64,000 nt of DNA from contig NZ_JAIBLJ010000019.1 in NCBI RefSeq assembly GCF_020179385.1, forward strand, positions 1-64,000, read 5' to 3'. The notes beneath the pieces are model-generated. The model was not told where the DNA came from. It saw only the letters and a program-made list of their open reading frames with translations, and did no database searches. The translations under genes were made by a program, and so were the position numbers. Source of the stretch: Alkalihalobacillus sp. YIM B00296. Lineage in GTDB: Bacteria > Bacillota > Bacilli > Bacillales > Fictibacillaceae. Below are positions 34,997 to 43,953 of this stretch, in pieces. Position 1 is the stretch's first letter; each line of letters begins with the position of its first letter.

Positions 34997-35380
34997 AAAA
35001 CTGTTTTGGAAAGAAATGTTTTCCAAAAGAAATTCGGATTTTCTTTATAAAGATTTTAAAGTGATCTGTTGGCATACCCCCACAATTAGTTATAAACAAC
35101 TATTTATAAAGTACATAGGAAGGATGTTTAAAAGCTTTGATACTAGCTAATGAATGAAAATCTTTTATTAAATAAATATCCTGTTCATTCCAAGTACAGG
35201 TAGAGGAAGCTTTCTTTGTAGCAGTAATGGTTTTTACCCTTTTTCACTCTTCTATTTCATTGGAAGTTATGTTGATGGTGTTACCATAGGCTTCTGTAAC
35301 TTTCACTTTTTGCAACCTACAATTTTCTTCGCTCGGCTTTGACTTTCTGCGGCTTATTGAGACTTGTGTACCTATTTAGA
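34997..35380. other. Gene-free interval with a possible coding remnant
   Basis: About 380 bases without a supported gene. On the - strand (about 35246-35311) a short open piece reads KVKVTEAYGNTINITSNEIE before a stop, with protein-like character but no family I recognise. It may be the end of a lost gene. Confidence 0.3.
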
Positions 35381-35854
35381 TTACCGAATGAAAGCTTTAC
35401 ATTTATCACTTAACGCATCATGGATGCGTATTTTTTGAGTTTCATGAATATCTAAACTATCCAGCTCGCCGATTGGGATAAAATCTACCGTTCTTGACTC
35501 CTCACTTTTAATCAATACTCCACCGATGATTTTACAAAAAAAACAAATTGAAAATTGTTGACGGACTTCTCCATCCTTATAAGCAATCACATGATTAGGA
35601 TCACTGTACACACCTGTTAATTTTGTCACCTCGATTTGGAGACCGCTTTCCTCCTCAACTTCCCTTATAACAGCCTGTTCCACTGTTTCACCAGGCTCGA
35701 CCTTTCCCCCAGCTAATGACCATTTACCGTTGTCTACTCGTTGCTGTAATAAGATTTTGTTTTTTTCCTTATCTAATACTACCGCTGAAACAGCTGGAAC
35801 TAAATTATGGGGGACAGGAGCGTTTTCATCATAATAATAGTCTTTTCGATACAC
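35381..35854 (-). CDS. NUDIX hydrolase
   Basis: A 157-residue MutT-like pyrophosphohydrolase. The Nudix box is complete ([20 protein letters not shown], then SGL), matching G-x5-E-x7-R-E-U-x-E-E-x-G-U. The N-terminal [20 protein letters not shown] suggests an ADP-ribose or nucleotide-sugar type. The GTG start follows agaggtga. It is divergent from the PTS operon, and the 240-base intergenic region holds the operators described there. Confidence 0.92.
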   Translation of the reverse strand: MYRKDYYYDENAPVPHNLVPAVSAVVLDKEKNKILLQQRVDNGKWSLAGGKVEPGETVEQAVIREVEEESGLQIEVTKLTGVYSDPNHVIAYKDGEVRQQFSICFFCKIIGGVLIKSEESRTVDFIPIGELDSLDIHETQKIRIHDALSDKCKAFIR

Positions 35855-35950
35855 GTAATCACCTCTGAAATAAAATTTTAAAAATATTAAATTGACATCG
35901 CTTTCTTTTCACTTTATAATAAAAATCAATCTTGATCAAATGTTCTGTAC

Positions 35951-36011
35951 TGTAACAAATGTTACGTTTTAGTCGCAATAATTTATATTTGTAACAAATG
36001 TTAGGTTTTGG
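35951..36011. promoter_or_regulatory. Twin operators upstream of the glucitol-type PTS operon
   Basis: Two copies of GTAACAAATGTTA followed by (C/G)GTTTT, at 35954-35973 and 35992-36011 (about 38 bases apart). Each holds the inverted repeat TAACA-AA-TGTTA. Duplicate dyads on about the same helix face are typical for SorC-family regulators; the regulator encoded at 39892 is the natural candidate. Confidence 0.65.
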
Positions 36012-36049
36012 GAACTTCATCATGAACCAGTAATTTTTTAGATCAGAAT

Positions 36050-36063
36050 TGCAAGCGTTAACA
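36050..36063. promoter_or_regulatory. cre site (CcpA) upstream of the glucitol-type PTS operon
   Basis: TGCAAGCGTTAACA matches the consensus TGNAANCGNTNNCA at every fixed position, 33 bases before the first gene. Implies repression of the operon by glucose through CcpA. Confidence 0.8.
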
Positions 36064-36096
36064 AAATTTTAAAGTTTTTAAGTGGAGGAATTTTTC

Positions 36097-37356
36097 ATGT
36101 CAATCTATCAACAGTTATTAGAGAGAGAGCAGGAAAATCAACCAATTCGTGTCGGAATAATTGGAGCCGGACAAATGGGGTATGGTTTGATTTCACAAAT
36201 TACACGAATCCCTGGAATGGTTGTTGGAGGGATTTGTGATGTAAATGTGAGAAATGCTGAGAGAGCAAGAGATTTCTACCAATCACAGGAAAAGAGACAA
36301 GAAAAAACAGTTGTCTCAGATGATTACCGTAAAATTATACAATCAGATCATGTGGAAGTCGTTGTGGACGCTACCGGTATTCCTGAAGTAGGAGCGAATA
36401 TCTCACTTGAAGCTCTTCGATCTAAAAAGCATTTAGTTTTACTGAATGTAGAGGTAGATATAACCATTGGTTCATACATGCATTCAATGTTTCAATCGGC
36501 AGGGCTTGTTTATACTGGTTCAGCAGGTGATGAACCAGCAGCTATTGTAGAGCTTTATCAATTTGCGAAAACAATGGGGCTGGATGTTGTTGTAGCTGGT
36601 AAAGGAAAGAACAATCCTCTCAAGCCAACTGCAAATCCTGATACGTGTAAAGAGGAAGCACTTTCTAAAAACATGAGTCCTCACATGTTAGCGGCTTTCC
36701 AGGACGGAACGAAAACTATGGCCGAAATGAACCTTCTAAGTAATGCCATTGGATTAGTTCCCGACAAAGTGGGTATGCATGGAGTTGATGCAGGACTCGA
36801 TAATGTGGCAGAAAAGCTGAACTTGAAGGAGAATGGCGGAGTTCTTGATAACCTAGGTGTTGTTGACTATGTGAACGGATTAGCTCCAGGAGTATTTGTC
36901 ATCGTTAAAAGCGAGTTAGAACCTGTGGATGAAGAATTACGATATCTTTTAAAAGTGGATAGTAGCCATGGGCCACATTACACATTGTACAGACCATACC
37001 ATTTAGCTAGTTTAGAAACCCCTATAACGATTGCTCAGGCAGTCTTGAATCATGATACGTCGATACATCCACTTGGTGCACCAATTTCTGAAACTGTTAC
37101 TGTTGCAAAGCGGGATGTTCAGCCAGGAGAAACGTTAGATGGGATTGGAGGTTATTCAGTAAGAGGTGTACTAGAAACCCATGAAGAAATGAAATCTAAT
37201 GGGCATATCCCAATTGGTTTGATTAGTGGAAATGTAGTAGCGAAAAAAGCCATCCGTGAAGGGCAATTCCTTACGGAAGATGATATTAAACTTGATCCAT
37301 CTACAACAGTATGGAAACTGAGATCTCTTCAGGATCATTTATTCGATGCCAAGTAA
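36097..37356 (+). CDS. NAD(P)-dependent oxidoreductase with SAF domain (homoserine-dehydrogenase-like)
   Basis: About 419 residues. The N-terminus has the Rossmann fold (RVGIIGAGQMGYGLISQI) and VVVDATGIPEVG. The middle is a catalytic part resembling homoserine dehydrogenase, with KGKNNPLKPTANPDT. The C-terminal 70 residues form a SAF domain (AKRDVQPGETLDGIGGYSVR). ATG 36097 with gtggagg is used; a GTG at 36082 lies inside that site. Homologues are often annotated vaguely (FlgA-like or oxidoreductase). It is the first gene of the PTS operon and the only dehydrogenase in it, so it may replace sorbitol-6-phosphate dehydrogenase or act on a different polyol phosphate. That is inference. Confidence 0.85.
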   Translation: MSIYQQLLEREQENQPIRVGIIGAGQMGYGLISQITRIPGMVVGGICDVNVRNAERARDFYQSQEKRQEKTVVSDDYRKIIQSDHVEVVVDATGIPEVGANISLEALRSKKHLVLLNVEVDITIGSYMHSMFQSAGLVYTGSAGDEPAAIVELYQFAKTMGLDVVVAGKGKNNPLKPTANPDTCKEEALSKNMSPHMLAAFQDGTKTMAEMNLLSNAIGLVPDKVGMHGVDAGLDNVAEKLNLKENGGVLDNLGVVDYVNGLAPGVFVIVKSELEPVDEELRYLLKVDSSHGPHYTLYRPYHLASLETPITIAQAVLNHDTSIHPLGAPISETVTVAKRDVQPGETLDGIGGYSVRGVLETHEEMKSNGHIPIGLISGNVVAKKAIREGQFLTEDDIKLDPSTTVWKLRSLQDHLFDAK

Positions 37357-37382
37357 ATGAATAAAGGAAAAGGGGGAAAATT

Positions 37383-37835
37383 ATGACGCTTGTTTTTGTA
37401 GCCTGTATTTTATTAGTCATTCAATCGTTTTTGACAGTGATTCAAGTCCACTATTATCGAAAGTCGATGCAATCGTTGGTTGACAAATATAAAGGGGAAG
37501 AAGATTTGCACTTATTTACAGGGCAATGTAGAAGGAAACTGGGCGCAGGGTCAATTGCAATGCTTGTCGTAAATGAAAATTATGTGATCCAAGAATGTAA
37601 GGTCATGCGAGGGGTCTCTATTCTATCGACATTCAAGGATTTGGAGAAGTATGAAAAACAGCATGTGGGTGAATTATTAAATCGTTTGAATGAATCTAAA
37701 GAAAAAGGTATTTCAGGAAAGGTTAAAAAGAAACAAGCCTTAGAGATGGCACTTAGCCAAGCTGGTGAACGTGCGTTATTATCTATTTCCGAAAAGAAGA
37801 AACCTCGTCAGAAGAGTGATTCTGTAGGCGCTTAA
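37383..37835 (+). CDS. gutM: Glucitol operon activator GutM family protein
   Basis: A 150-residue GutM-type protein. One N-terminal membrane helix (LVFVACILLVIQSFLTVIQV) is followed by a cytosolic domain with TGQCRRKLGAGSIAMLVVNE, diagnostic of the family, and a basic tail. In enteric bacteria GutM assists activation of the glucitol operon; in Firmicutes it is routinely found between the regulator or dehydrogenase and the glucitol PTS genes, as here. Shine-Dalgarno aaggggga. Confidence 0.9.
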   Translation: MTLVFVACILLVIQSFLTVIQVHYYRKSMQSLVDKYKGEEDLHLFTGQCRRKLGAGSIAMLVVNENYVIQECKVMRGVSILSTFKDLEKYEKQHVGELLNRLNESKEKGISGKVKKKQALEMALSQAGERALLSISEKKKPRQKSDSVGA

Positions 37836-37894
37836 AGAGATCTGTTTCCCCTTTTCCATTGTTTAAATAAATGTAATAAAAAGGAGTGTTAAGA

Positions 37895-38410
37895 GTGAAA
37901 TGGATTGAATGGTTTGGTGAACATTTTATTGGAATGTTCGAAGCCGGTGGAGAACAGTTCATGGACTTAATCACAGGTATAGTACCAACTTTAGTCGTTT
38001 TATTAACTTTTACGTATGCTATGATCAAATTTATCGGGGACGACCGTGTGACGGGAGCTATTAAATTCGCCTCCAAATATACAATTTTAAGATATACACT
38101 TATGCCTATTCTCTCTATATTACTTCTTACAAACCCTATGGCATACACATTTGGTCGGTTTGTAGAGGAGAGGCAAAAACCTGCTTTCTTTGATTCGCTA
38201 GTCTCCTTTTTTCATCCGGTGACAGCTATCTTTCCTTATGCAAACGCAGGTGAGTTGTTTGTTTATTTGGGGGTTGCAAGTGGCCTGGAAAAAGCGGGCT
38301 ATGCAACTTCAGAGTTGGCTGTCAGATTCTTTTTAGTAGGTATAGTTGTTATGTTGATCCGAGGGATAATTACGGAGCAAATTACGAAGGTATTAGCCAG
38401 AAAAATGTAA
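37895..38410 (+). CDS. srlA: PTS glucitol/sorbitol-type transporter subunit IIC (IIC2)
   Basis: A 171-residue membrane protein with [20 protein letters not shown], four to five hydrophobic spans and [20 protein letters not shown], then [20 protein letters not shown], as in SrlA/GutA. The GTG at 37895 is eight bases from aaggag; an upstream GTG at 37886 abuts it. It forms part of the translocation channel together with the membrane half of the IIB-IIC protein encoded next. Confidence 0.9.
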   Translation: MKWIEWFGEHFIGMFEAGGEQFMDLITGIVPTLVVLLTFTYAMIKFIGDDRVTGAIKFASKYTILRYTLMPILSILLLTNPMAYTFGRFVEERQKPAFFDSLVSFFHPVTAIFPYANAGELFVYLGVASGLEKAGYATSELAVRFFLVGIVVMLIRGIITEQITKVLARKM

Positions 38411-38435
38411 GCGCCTTCGTTTAAAAGGAGTGATT

Positions 38436-39461
38436 ATGTTGGAACATAAACCAGTATTTGTTGATAAAGGGCCTGGAGGATGGGGCACAGGTCTAACGAT
38501 AATACCGGAAGGAAAAAAGACAAAAGTTGTGTCTATAACTGGAGGAGGTATACATCCGGTTGCTCGGAAAATTGCAGAGATATCAAATACCGAAGCTGTC
38601 GATGGATTTAAAAATTCAGTTCCTGAAGATGAAATGATGTGTGTAGTTATTGATTGTGGAGGTACAGCTAGAATCGGTTTATATCCCATGAAAAGAATAC
38701 CGACGGTGGATGTCTTAGGTTCATCACCATCGGGTCCATTAGCTAAGCACATTAAAGAAGATATATTTGTATCAGGTGTTACTGAAAAACAAGTTCAATT
38801 GGCTGATAGTCAAGGGAGTGAAAAAAGCGTAGGTGCGTATGAGGGGAACGAGGAAGAGGTTCGTTTCAATACAGCTGATAAAAAGCAGTTTAAAGAAGAA
38901 TATGAGAAAGTGAAGGAAGAAAAGATTCAAAACAATGACAACTTCCTGATGAAATTCTCAAAAGGGATTGGAAAAGTTACAGGGGTTTTTTATCAAGCAG
39001 GTAGAGATTCTATCGATATGCTTATAAAGAATATCATTCCCTTCATGGCTTTTGTTAGTATGTTAATAGGGATCATCAATTACACAGGAATTGGTGATTT
39101 GATTGCAAATTCTCTATCTCCTCTAGCAAGCTCCCTTTGGGGATTGATTGTCATCGTACTAATCTGTACCCTCCCATTTTTATCTCCAGTATTAGGGCCC
39201 GGCGCAGTTATTGCACAGGTTATTGGGGTTCTGATCGGTAGTCAGATTGCTCTAGGGAACATTCCTCCGCAGTTTGCATTACCTGCTTTATTTGCTATTA
39301 ATGGACAAGTAGGGGCAGATTTTGTGCCGGTTGGACTTTCATTAGGAGAAGCTAAGCCAGAAACTGTTCAGTATGGGGTTCCTGCCGTACTTTACAGTCG
39401 TTTAATTACAGGTGTTTTAGCAGTTATCATCGCTTATTTTGCAAGTTTTGGAATGTATTAA
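38436..39461 (+). CDS. srlE: PTS glucitol/sorbitol-type transporter subunit IIB-IIC1
   Basis: About 341 residues. The N-terminal cytosolic EIIB domain has [16 protein letters not shown] and the phosphorylated Cys in [15 protein letters not shown] charged linker of about 50 residues (roughly 125-175) follows. The C-terminal membrane part has [20 protein letters not shown] and [23 protein letters not shown] 38436 after aaaggag. It accepts phosphate from the IIA protein and passes it to the polyol during uptake. Confidence 0.92.
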   Translation: MLEHKPVFVDKGPGGWGTGLTIIPEGKKTKVVSITGGGIHPVARKIAEISNTEAVDGFKNSVPEDEMMCVVIDCGGTARIGLYPMKRIPTVDVLGSSPSGPLAKHIKEDIFVSGVTEKQVQLADSQGSEKSVGAYEGNEEEVRFNTADKKQFKEEYEKVKEEKIQNNDNFLMKFSKGIGKVTGVFYQAGRDSIDMLIKNIIPFMAFVSMLIGIINYTGIGDLIANSLSPLASSLWGLIVIVLICTLPFLSPVLGPGAVIAQVIGVLIGSQIALGNIPPQFALPALFAINGQVGADFVPVGLSLGEAKPETVQYGVPAVLYSRLITGVLAVIIAYFASFGMY

Positions 39462-39488
39462 GACCACACATTATTAGGAGGACAACAT

Positions 39489-39845
39489 ATGTATAAATCT
39501 ACAGTAAAGGAAATTGGTCCGTTGGCTTTATCTTTTGGAGAAGAAAACATCATAATTCTTTTTGGACCGAAAGCTCCCCAAGAGATAAAAGAAATCTCTA
39601 TTATCCATGAACAGAATGGAGATGAGTCAGCATTTCCTATTCAAGAAGGTGGTAAACTGGTCGTAGATGACCAGGAATTTACGATATCTAAAGTAGGTTC
39701 TGCAGCTAATGATAATTTAAAAGAAATTGGTCATATCTCTATTTACTTTACTGAACCTTTTGAAGAGGTATTGCCAGGGGCTGTCTTTGCAAGTCCTCAC
39801 CATCTACCTACTTTCAAAGAAGGAAGCAAGATTGAGTTCAAATAA
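39489..39845 (+). CDS. srlB: PTS glucitol/sorbitol-type transporter subunit IIA
   Basis: A 118-residue cytosolic EIIA of the glucitol class: MYKSTVKEIGPLALSFGEEN, LFGPKAPQEIKEISIIHEQN with the likely phospho-His, and ISIYFTEPFEEVLPGAVFAS. The Shine-Dalgarno aggagg precedes the ATG. It transfers phosphate from HPr to the IIB domain. It completes the transporter; there is no sorbitol-6-phosphate dehydrogenase of the SDR type in the operon. Confidence 0.92.
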   Translation: MYKSTVKEIGPLALSFGEENIIILFGPKAPQEIKEISIIHEQNGDESAFPIQEGGKLVVDDQEFTISKVGSAANDNLKEIGHISIYFTEPFEEVLPGAVFASPHHLPTFKEGSKIEFK

Positions 39846-39891
39846 AAGATTACACTTAAATGAATCATTACCCACAGAATAGGTGGTAGTT

Positions 39892-40830
39892 ATGTCGTTT
39901 TTAGATGATCGAAGATTAATGGTAAAAATTGCACATATGTATTACGAACAAGGTTGCAAACAATCTGAAATTGCTCATACAATTGGTGTCAGTCGATCCC
40001 TTGTTTCCAAGTATCTCACTAAATCTAGAGAATTAGGCATTGTAGAAATCATTATTCACGAAGAGGAAAACCATCCTTTTACAGGGTTAGAGTCTAAGTT
40101 AGAGAAAAGGTATGGACTCCGAGAAGTGGTTTGTATCAATAGTAATGAGGGAGAAAGCTCAAAAGCGAAACTAGGAGTGACAGCGAGTGAATATCTCTTA
40201 AGAATGATTAGAAATGGCCAAACAGTTGGAGTTTCTGCTGGTACCACTTTATATGAAGTAGCGAAGAACATGTCTTCTAGTCAATACTTTCCTGAGTTGC
40301 GCTTTGTGCCATTAGTAGGTGGGATGGGAGATGAGCGTGTCGATATTCATGCTAATCAAATTGTCGCTAAGCTTGCCGAAAGCTTACGGGCGAAATATAA
40401 GCTCCTTCATGCCCCTGTCTTGGTGGATTCGAAAGAGGCAAAAGATATCATCGTTGATCAATCGTCGATCAGGAGCATCTTTGATATAGGAAAAAAAGCA
40501 GATATCGCAATCGTAGGGATAGGGGGAACACCAGAGCATTCAACAATGGTGAAATCTTATCTCCATCAAACAAGTGAAGAATTTGAATATGGAAATATCG
40601 CTGGAGATATCTTGTATAATTTCATTGATGAAAATGGTGAAGTCGCATCAAATGCATGGAATGATAAAGTTATAGCTCTAGATTTAGAGGAGCTTAAGAA
40701 GATTCCACTTGTTATCGGTGTTGCTAGTGGAAAAGAAAAGATAAAAGCTATCAAGGGTGCTTTAAAAGGACAGTTAATTCACGTATTAATCACTGATGAT
40801 GAAACAGCTAAGGCACTATTGGATTATTGA
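39892..40830 (+). CDS. SorC/DeoR-type sugar-binding transcriptional regulator
   Basis: About 312 residues. The N-terminal helix-turn-helix is KIAHMYYEQGCKQSEIAHTI, then GVSRSLVSKYLTKSRE. The C-terminal sugar-phosphate-binding domain has VGVSAGTTLYEVAK, FVPLVGGMGDERVDIHANQI, and ASNAWNDKVIALDLEELKKI near the end. ATG 39892 is correctly spaced from aggtgg. As the last gene of the PTS operon it probably senses the phosphorylated polyol and acts at the twin dyads upstream of the operon. A strong terminator follows. Confidence 0.9.
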   Translation: MSFLDDRRLMVKIAHMYYEQGCKQSEIAHTIGVSRSLVSKYLTKSRELGIVEIIIHEEENHPFTGLESKLEKRYGLREVVCINSNEGESSKAKLGVTASEYLLRMIRNGQTVGVSAGTTLYEVAKNMSSSQYFPELRFVPLVGGMGDERVDIHANQIVAKLAESLRAKYKLLHAPVLVDSKEAKDIIVDQSSIRSIFDIGKKADIAIVGIGGTPEHSTMVKSYLHQTSEEFEYGNIAGDILYNFIDENGEVASNAWNDKVIALDLEELKKIPLVIGVASGKEKIKAIKGALKGQLIHVLITDDETAKALLDY

Positions 40831-40841
40831 TATCTTAGTAG

Positions 40842-40880
40842 GAAAAGGACACGTTCTACGTAAACGTGTCCTTTTAATGA
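40842..40880 (+). terminator. Terminator of the glucitol-type PTS operon
   Basis: Arms AAAGGACACGTT and AACGTGTCCTTT with loop CTACGTA, followed by TTAAT, 12 bases after the regulator stop. Confidence 0.88.
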
Positions 40881-40916
40881 TAGGGTCAAAGTAATTACCT
40901 TTGTAGTAAAACAAAC

Positions 40917-41118
40917 TCACCATTCACATCCGGTACCATCACCATCCCTGTCTAAGTGGCGTCCATACCCTGGGTCTCCTACTCGAACAGGAGCAGCCCC
41001 TGCTACCTTCGCCGCATCACAATTCTTGAAATAGACATTAGTGGAACTTTCTTGTTTAGGTTCTGGTTTAGGCACAGGTTTAGGTTCCGGTGCTGGTTCT
41101 TACTACTGCTACAATCCA
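40917..41118 (-). pseudogene. Excalibur-domain protein (nuclease-type), C-terminal fragment
   Basis: The - strand reads a Pro/Glu/Lys linker (EPAPEPKPVPKPEPKQ), then YFKNCDAAKVAGAAPVRVGD and HLDRDGDGTGCEW to a stop. This is the excalibur calcium-binding domain (DxDxDGxxCE) often at the end of thermonuclease-like surface proteins. A stop and frameshift at about 41100 cut off the upstream part, of which only CSSS remains recognisable in another frame. The rest of the gene is gone. Confidence 0.75.
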
Positions 41119-41320
41119 CATATATATGCATCCAAATGTATGAATCTTAAGATGGAAACGTGCCGATTTTGTGCCGATTGAGATTGAAAATAGATAAATT
41201 GTTTTGAAAGCAGGATTCGATAAAGCCTTGATATATTAACGTTTTTACATAAATTGAAAAGCATTTGAAAGTTCTTTTTAATTAAGTTCGAGATGGAAGG
41301 TTCAATCGGATAACACTTAA

Positions 41321-41358
41321 TAACCCTTGGCATAACAACAATTATGCCAAGGGTTATT
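41321..41358. terminator. Strong bidirectional terminator
   Basis: Perfect arms AACCCTTGGCATAA and TTATGCCAAGGGTT with loop CAACAA, then ATTATTATT, upstream of the desaturase gene. The region 41119-41320 before it holds no supported gene. Confidence 0.85.
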
Positions 41359-41490
41359 ATTATAAAATTTGTGTAGTTTTTTATTATGATGGTTTGTCAA
41401 TCTAACTCCGACACTTCTTCCCAAAATGCTTCGTATGAAGCCTTCTGATAGAACTTATCTACAAATTTTCTTGATTGTGACACTCCCCAT

Positions 41491-41526
41491 ATGACATTTG
41501 TCATACATCATAGTGACGTTTATGAC
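41491..41526. promoter_or_regulatory. Probable DesR operator of the desaturase gene
   Basis: ATGACATTTGTCAT (41491-41504, arms ATGACA/TGTCAT) and a second, imperfect copy GTGACGTTTATGAC (41513-41526), about two helical turns apart. They lie about 80-110 bases upstream of the desaturase start. In B. subtilis DesR binds adjacent dyads upstream of the des promoter; the geometry fits. Confidence 0.7.
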
Positions 41527-41603
41527 TACTCCAGGGCGTAAGTTTTCTCTACAATAGGACTAGATGGTTTACCCACAGAAGTGATTTGCCTTAAGGAGGA
41601 AAC

Positions 41604-42653
41604 ATGAGGAAAAAACTAGCAGAACTAAAAACAAAAGTAGCGCCTTATGAAAAATCTGATACCAAATCAAGCATTTATCAGCTCATCAATACCATTCCGC
41701 CATTCTTCTTGATTTGGTTCCTTGCATATCAAAGTTTGTCTGTTTCTATTTGGATATCGCTTGCATTAGCAGTCGTGGCAGCATGTTTTGTCGTCAGAAC
41801 GTTTATCATTTTTCATGACTGTACACACCAATCTTTTTTCAAAAACAAAAAAGCGAATCGAGTTCTCGGTACGATTACTGGAATCATTACCCATTTTCCG
41901 TTTGAAAAATGGAAACGTAGTCATACGATCCATCACGCTACAAGCGGCAATCTAGATAAACGTGGAACGGGAGACGTTTGGGTAATGACGGTTGATGAAT
42001 ATGTTGCTGCGACTGTTTGGGCCAGATTGTTGTACCGCTTATACCGGAATCCAATCGTTATGTTTGGGTTAGGGCCATTCTATCTTTACTTTATATCGAA
42101 CCGTTTTAACCGAAAAGGGGCAGGACGAAAGGAAAGATTGAACACATATTTGATCAATTTTGCGATAGTTGCTATCTATGCGCTATTAGTATGGGCCATC
42201 GGCTGGAAGGATTTGCTGATCATACAACTCCCTATCCTTTTCGTTTCAGGCTCGCTCGGCATTTGGTTATTTTATGTCCAGCATCAATTTGAGGATTCCT
42301 ACTTTGAAACGGAAGATGAGTGGAATTATGTAAAAGCGGCTGTAGATGGGAGTTCCTATTACAAGCTTCCGAAGGTGATGCAATGGTTAACAGGAAGTAT
42401 TGGATTCCATCATGTACATCACTTAAGTCCACGAGTACCTAATTATAATTTGGAAAAAGCACATGAATCGACACCGCCGTTACAAAAAGTAACAACGATT
42501 ACGTTTGCTTCAAGTTTGAAATCGATTCGTTTCCGTTTATATGATGAGAAAAACAAATCATTTGTTAGCTTTAAAGAGGTTAAAAAACTTCTAGATACTC
42601 CAAAATCCAGAGTATACCTGAAGAATATAAGGCCAAGCCTGCAAGAAAAATAA
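41604..42653 (+). CDS. des: Membrane fatty acid desaturase (delta-5 acyl-lipid type)
   Basis: A 349-residue integral membrane di-iron desaturase with all three histidine boxes: FHDCTHQSFF, RSHTIHHATSGN and FHHVHHLSPRVPNYNL. Four or more membrane spans are visible. It introduces double bonds into membrane phospholipid acyl chains to restore fluidity in the cold. A DesR-like operator lies upstream, aaggagga precedes the ATG, and a terminator follows. The DesK/DesR-type two-component pair is directly downstream in its own transcription unit, as in Bacillus. Confidence 0.93.
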   Translation: MRKKLAELKTKVAPYEKSDTKSSIYQLINTIPPFFLIWFLAYQSLSVSIWISLALAVVAACFVVRTFIIFHDCTHQSFFKNKKANRVLGTITGIITHFPFEKWKRSHTIHHATSGNLDKRGTGDVWVMTVDEYVAATVWARLLYRLYRNPIVMFGLGPFYLYFISNRFNRKGAGRKERLNTYLINFAIVAIYALLVWAIGWKDLLIIQLPILFVSGSLGIWLFYVQHQFEDSYFETEDEWNYVKAAVDGSSYYKLPKVMQWLTGSIGFHHVHHLSPRVPNYNLEKAHESTPPLQKVTTITFASSLKSIRFRLYDEKNKSFVSFKEVKKLLDTPKSRVYLKNIRPSLQEK

Positions 42654-42666
42654 ATACGAATGCAAA

Positions 42667-42698
42667 AGCCCTCCTATTTTGACTGGAGGGTTTTGTTG
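42667..42698 (+). terminator. Terminator of the desaturase gene
   Basis: Arms CCCTCC and GGAGGG around TATTTTGACT followed by TTTTG, 14 bases after the stop codon. Confidence 0.8.
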
Positions 42699-42816
42699 AT
42701 AAATTAAGAAAAGGTCGCCTTACTGTAAAGATGGTGTGTATGCTTTTTGTTATACTTAATCAAAGAGCTGGATGATAGACTGACGGACATAAAATAATAA
42801 AACAAAGGAGGCCGCT

Positions 42817-43953
42817 ATGCAGAATTGGTTTCACATCATTCCGAAAAATACGGGGCTTAGCTCCTATGTATGGATCATCTTTTGTATTTTGCCTTTCTAT
42901 TTTATTTTTCGATCATCCTCAACATTGGAAATTATTTTTGGTATTTTGATGTTTTTGCTGTTTTTTGCATCGTACCGGCTATCCTTCCTTTCCAAAGGTT
43001 GGCCAGTCTATGTATGGGTAAGTATAGAAATGGCTATAAGCATCGTCATGACTTTGCTTTTTGGCTATGTTTATTTTGCACTTTTTTTAGCGTCTTTTAT
43101 TGGGAACATTCAAAATAAAATTGGATTTATAACATTATATGTGGTTCATCTTGTTAGCACGATCGCAACGATCAGTATCGTCTTCTTTAAACAAAGTGAA
43201 ATGATGCTATCCCAATTTCCCTTTATCATCATTAGTTTGATCGGTGTAATCCTGTTGCCGCTCACTATGTACAATCGAATCAAACATGAAAAATTAGAAG
43301 GACAATTAGAAGATGCAAATGAAAGGATTTCTCGGTTGATGATTATAGAAGAACGTCAGCGGATTGCGCGCGACTTACATGATACCTTGGGACAAAAGCT
43401 CTCACTCATCGGATTGAAAAGTGATTTGGCTGGAAAATTAATGTACATTAATCGTGATGCGGCGAAAACCGAAATCAATGATATCCACCAAACGGCCAGG
43501 ACTGCACTAAAAGAAGTGCGTGAAATGGTTTCAGACATGAGGGGAGTAAAACTCAATGATGAAATCGCCCATATCAAGCAAATGTTAGAAGCTGCCAATA
43601 TAGAGTTCATTATGGAGGGAGACCCAGAAAGTATCACGACTCCTTTATTCGTCGAAAATGTGTTGAGTATGTGTTTGAAAGAATCTGTAACCAATGTTGT
43701 TAAGCATAGCCAGGCATCTTCCTGCAGCGTCGCAATTGAGCAATCACCGAATGAAGTAGTTATTAAGATTCACGATAATGGAATCGGTATCCCTGCTCAA
43801 GAAGATTCTTTCACAGGGCATGGCCTGCAGGGGATGAGAGAACGTCTGGAATTTGTGAATGGAAGCCTAGAGATTGAGTCATCAAACGGAATGGTACTTA
43901 CTATTCGGGTTCCTAATGTTATTCAACAAACGAAACAGGAGGGGTTGGTGTGA
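42817..43953 (+). CDS. desK: Thermosensor histidine kinase, DesK-like
   Basis: A 378-residue kinase. Four or five membrane helices fill residues 1-150. A coiled linker follows (LEGQLEDANERISRLMIIEE), then the HisKA_3 dimerisation motif RIARDLHDTLGQKLS with His188, the same residue number as the phosphorylated His of B. subtilis DesK. The ATPase domain has VTNVVKHSQASSC and HDNGIGIP. Membrane thickening in the cold should switch it from phosphatase to kinase, by family precedent. The stop overlaps the response regulator start by 4 bases. Confidence 0.93.
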   Translation: MQNWFHIIPKNTGLSSYVWIIFCILPFYFIFRSSSTLEIIFGILMFLLFFASYRLSFLSKGWPVYVWVSIEMAISIVMTLLFGYVYFALFLASFIGNIQNKIGFITLYVVHLVSTIATISIVFFKQSEMMLSQFPFIIISLIGVILLPLTMYNRIKHEKLEGQLEDANERISRLMIIEERQRIARDLHDTLGQKLSLIGLKSDLAGKLMYINRDAAKTEINDIHQTARTALKEVREMVSDMRGVKLNDEIAHIKQMLEAANIEFIMEGDPESITTPLFVENVLSMCLKESVTNVVKHSQASSCSVAIEQSPNEVVIKIHDNGIGIPAQEDSFTGHGLQGMRERLEFVNGSLEIESSNGMVLTIRVPNVIQQTKQEGLV

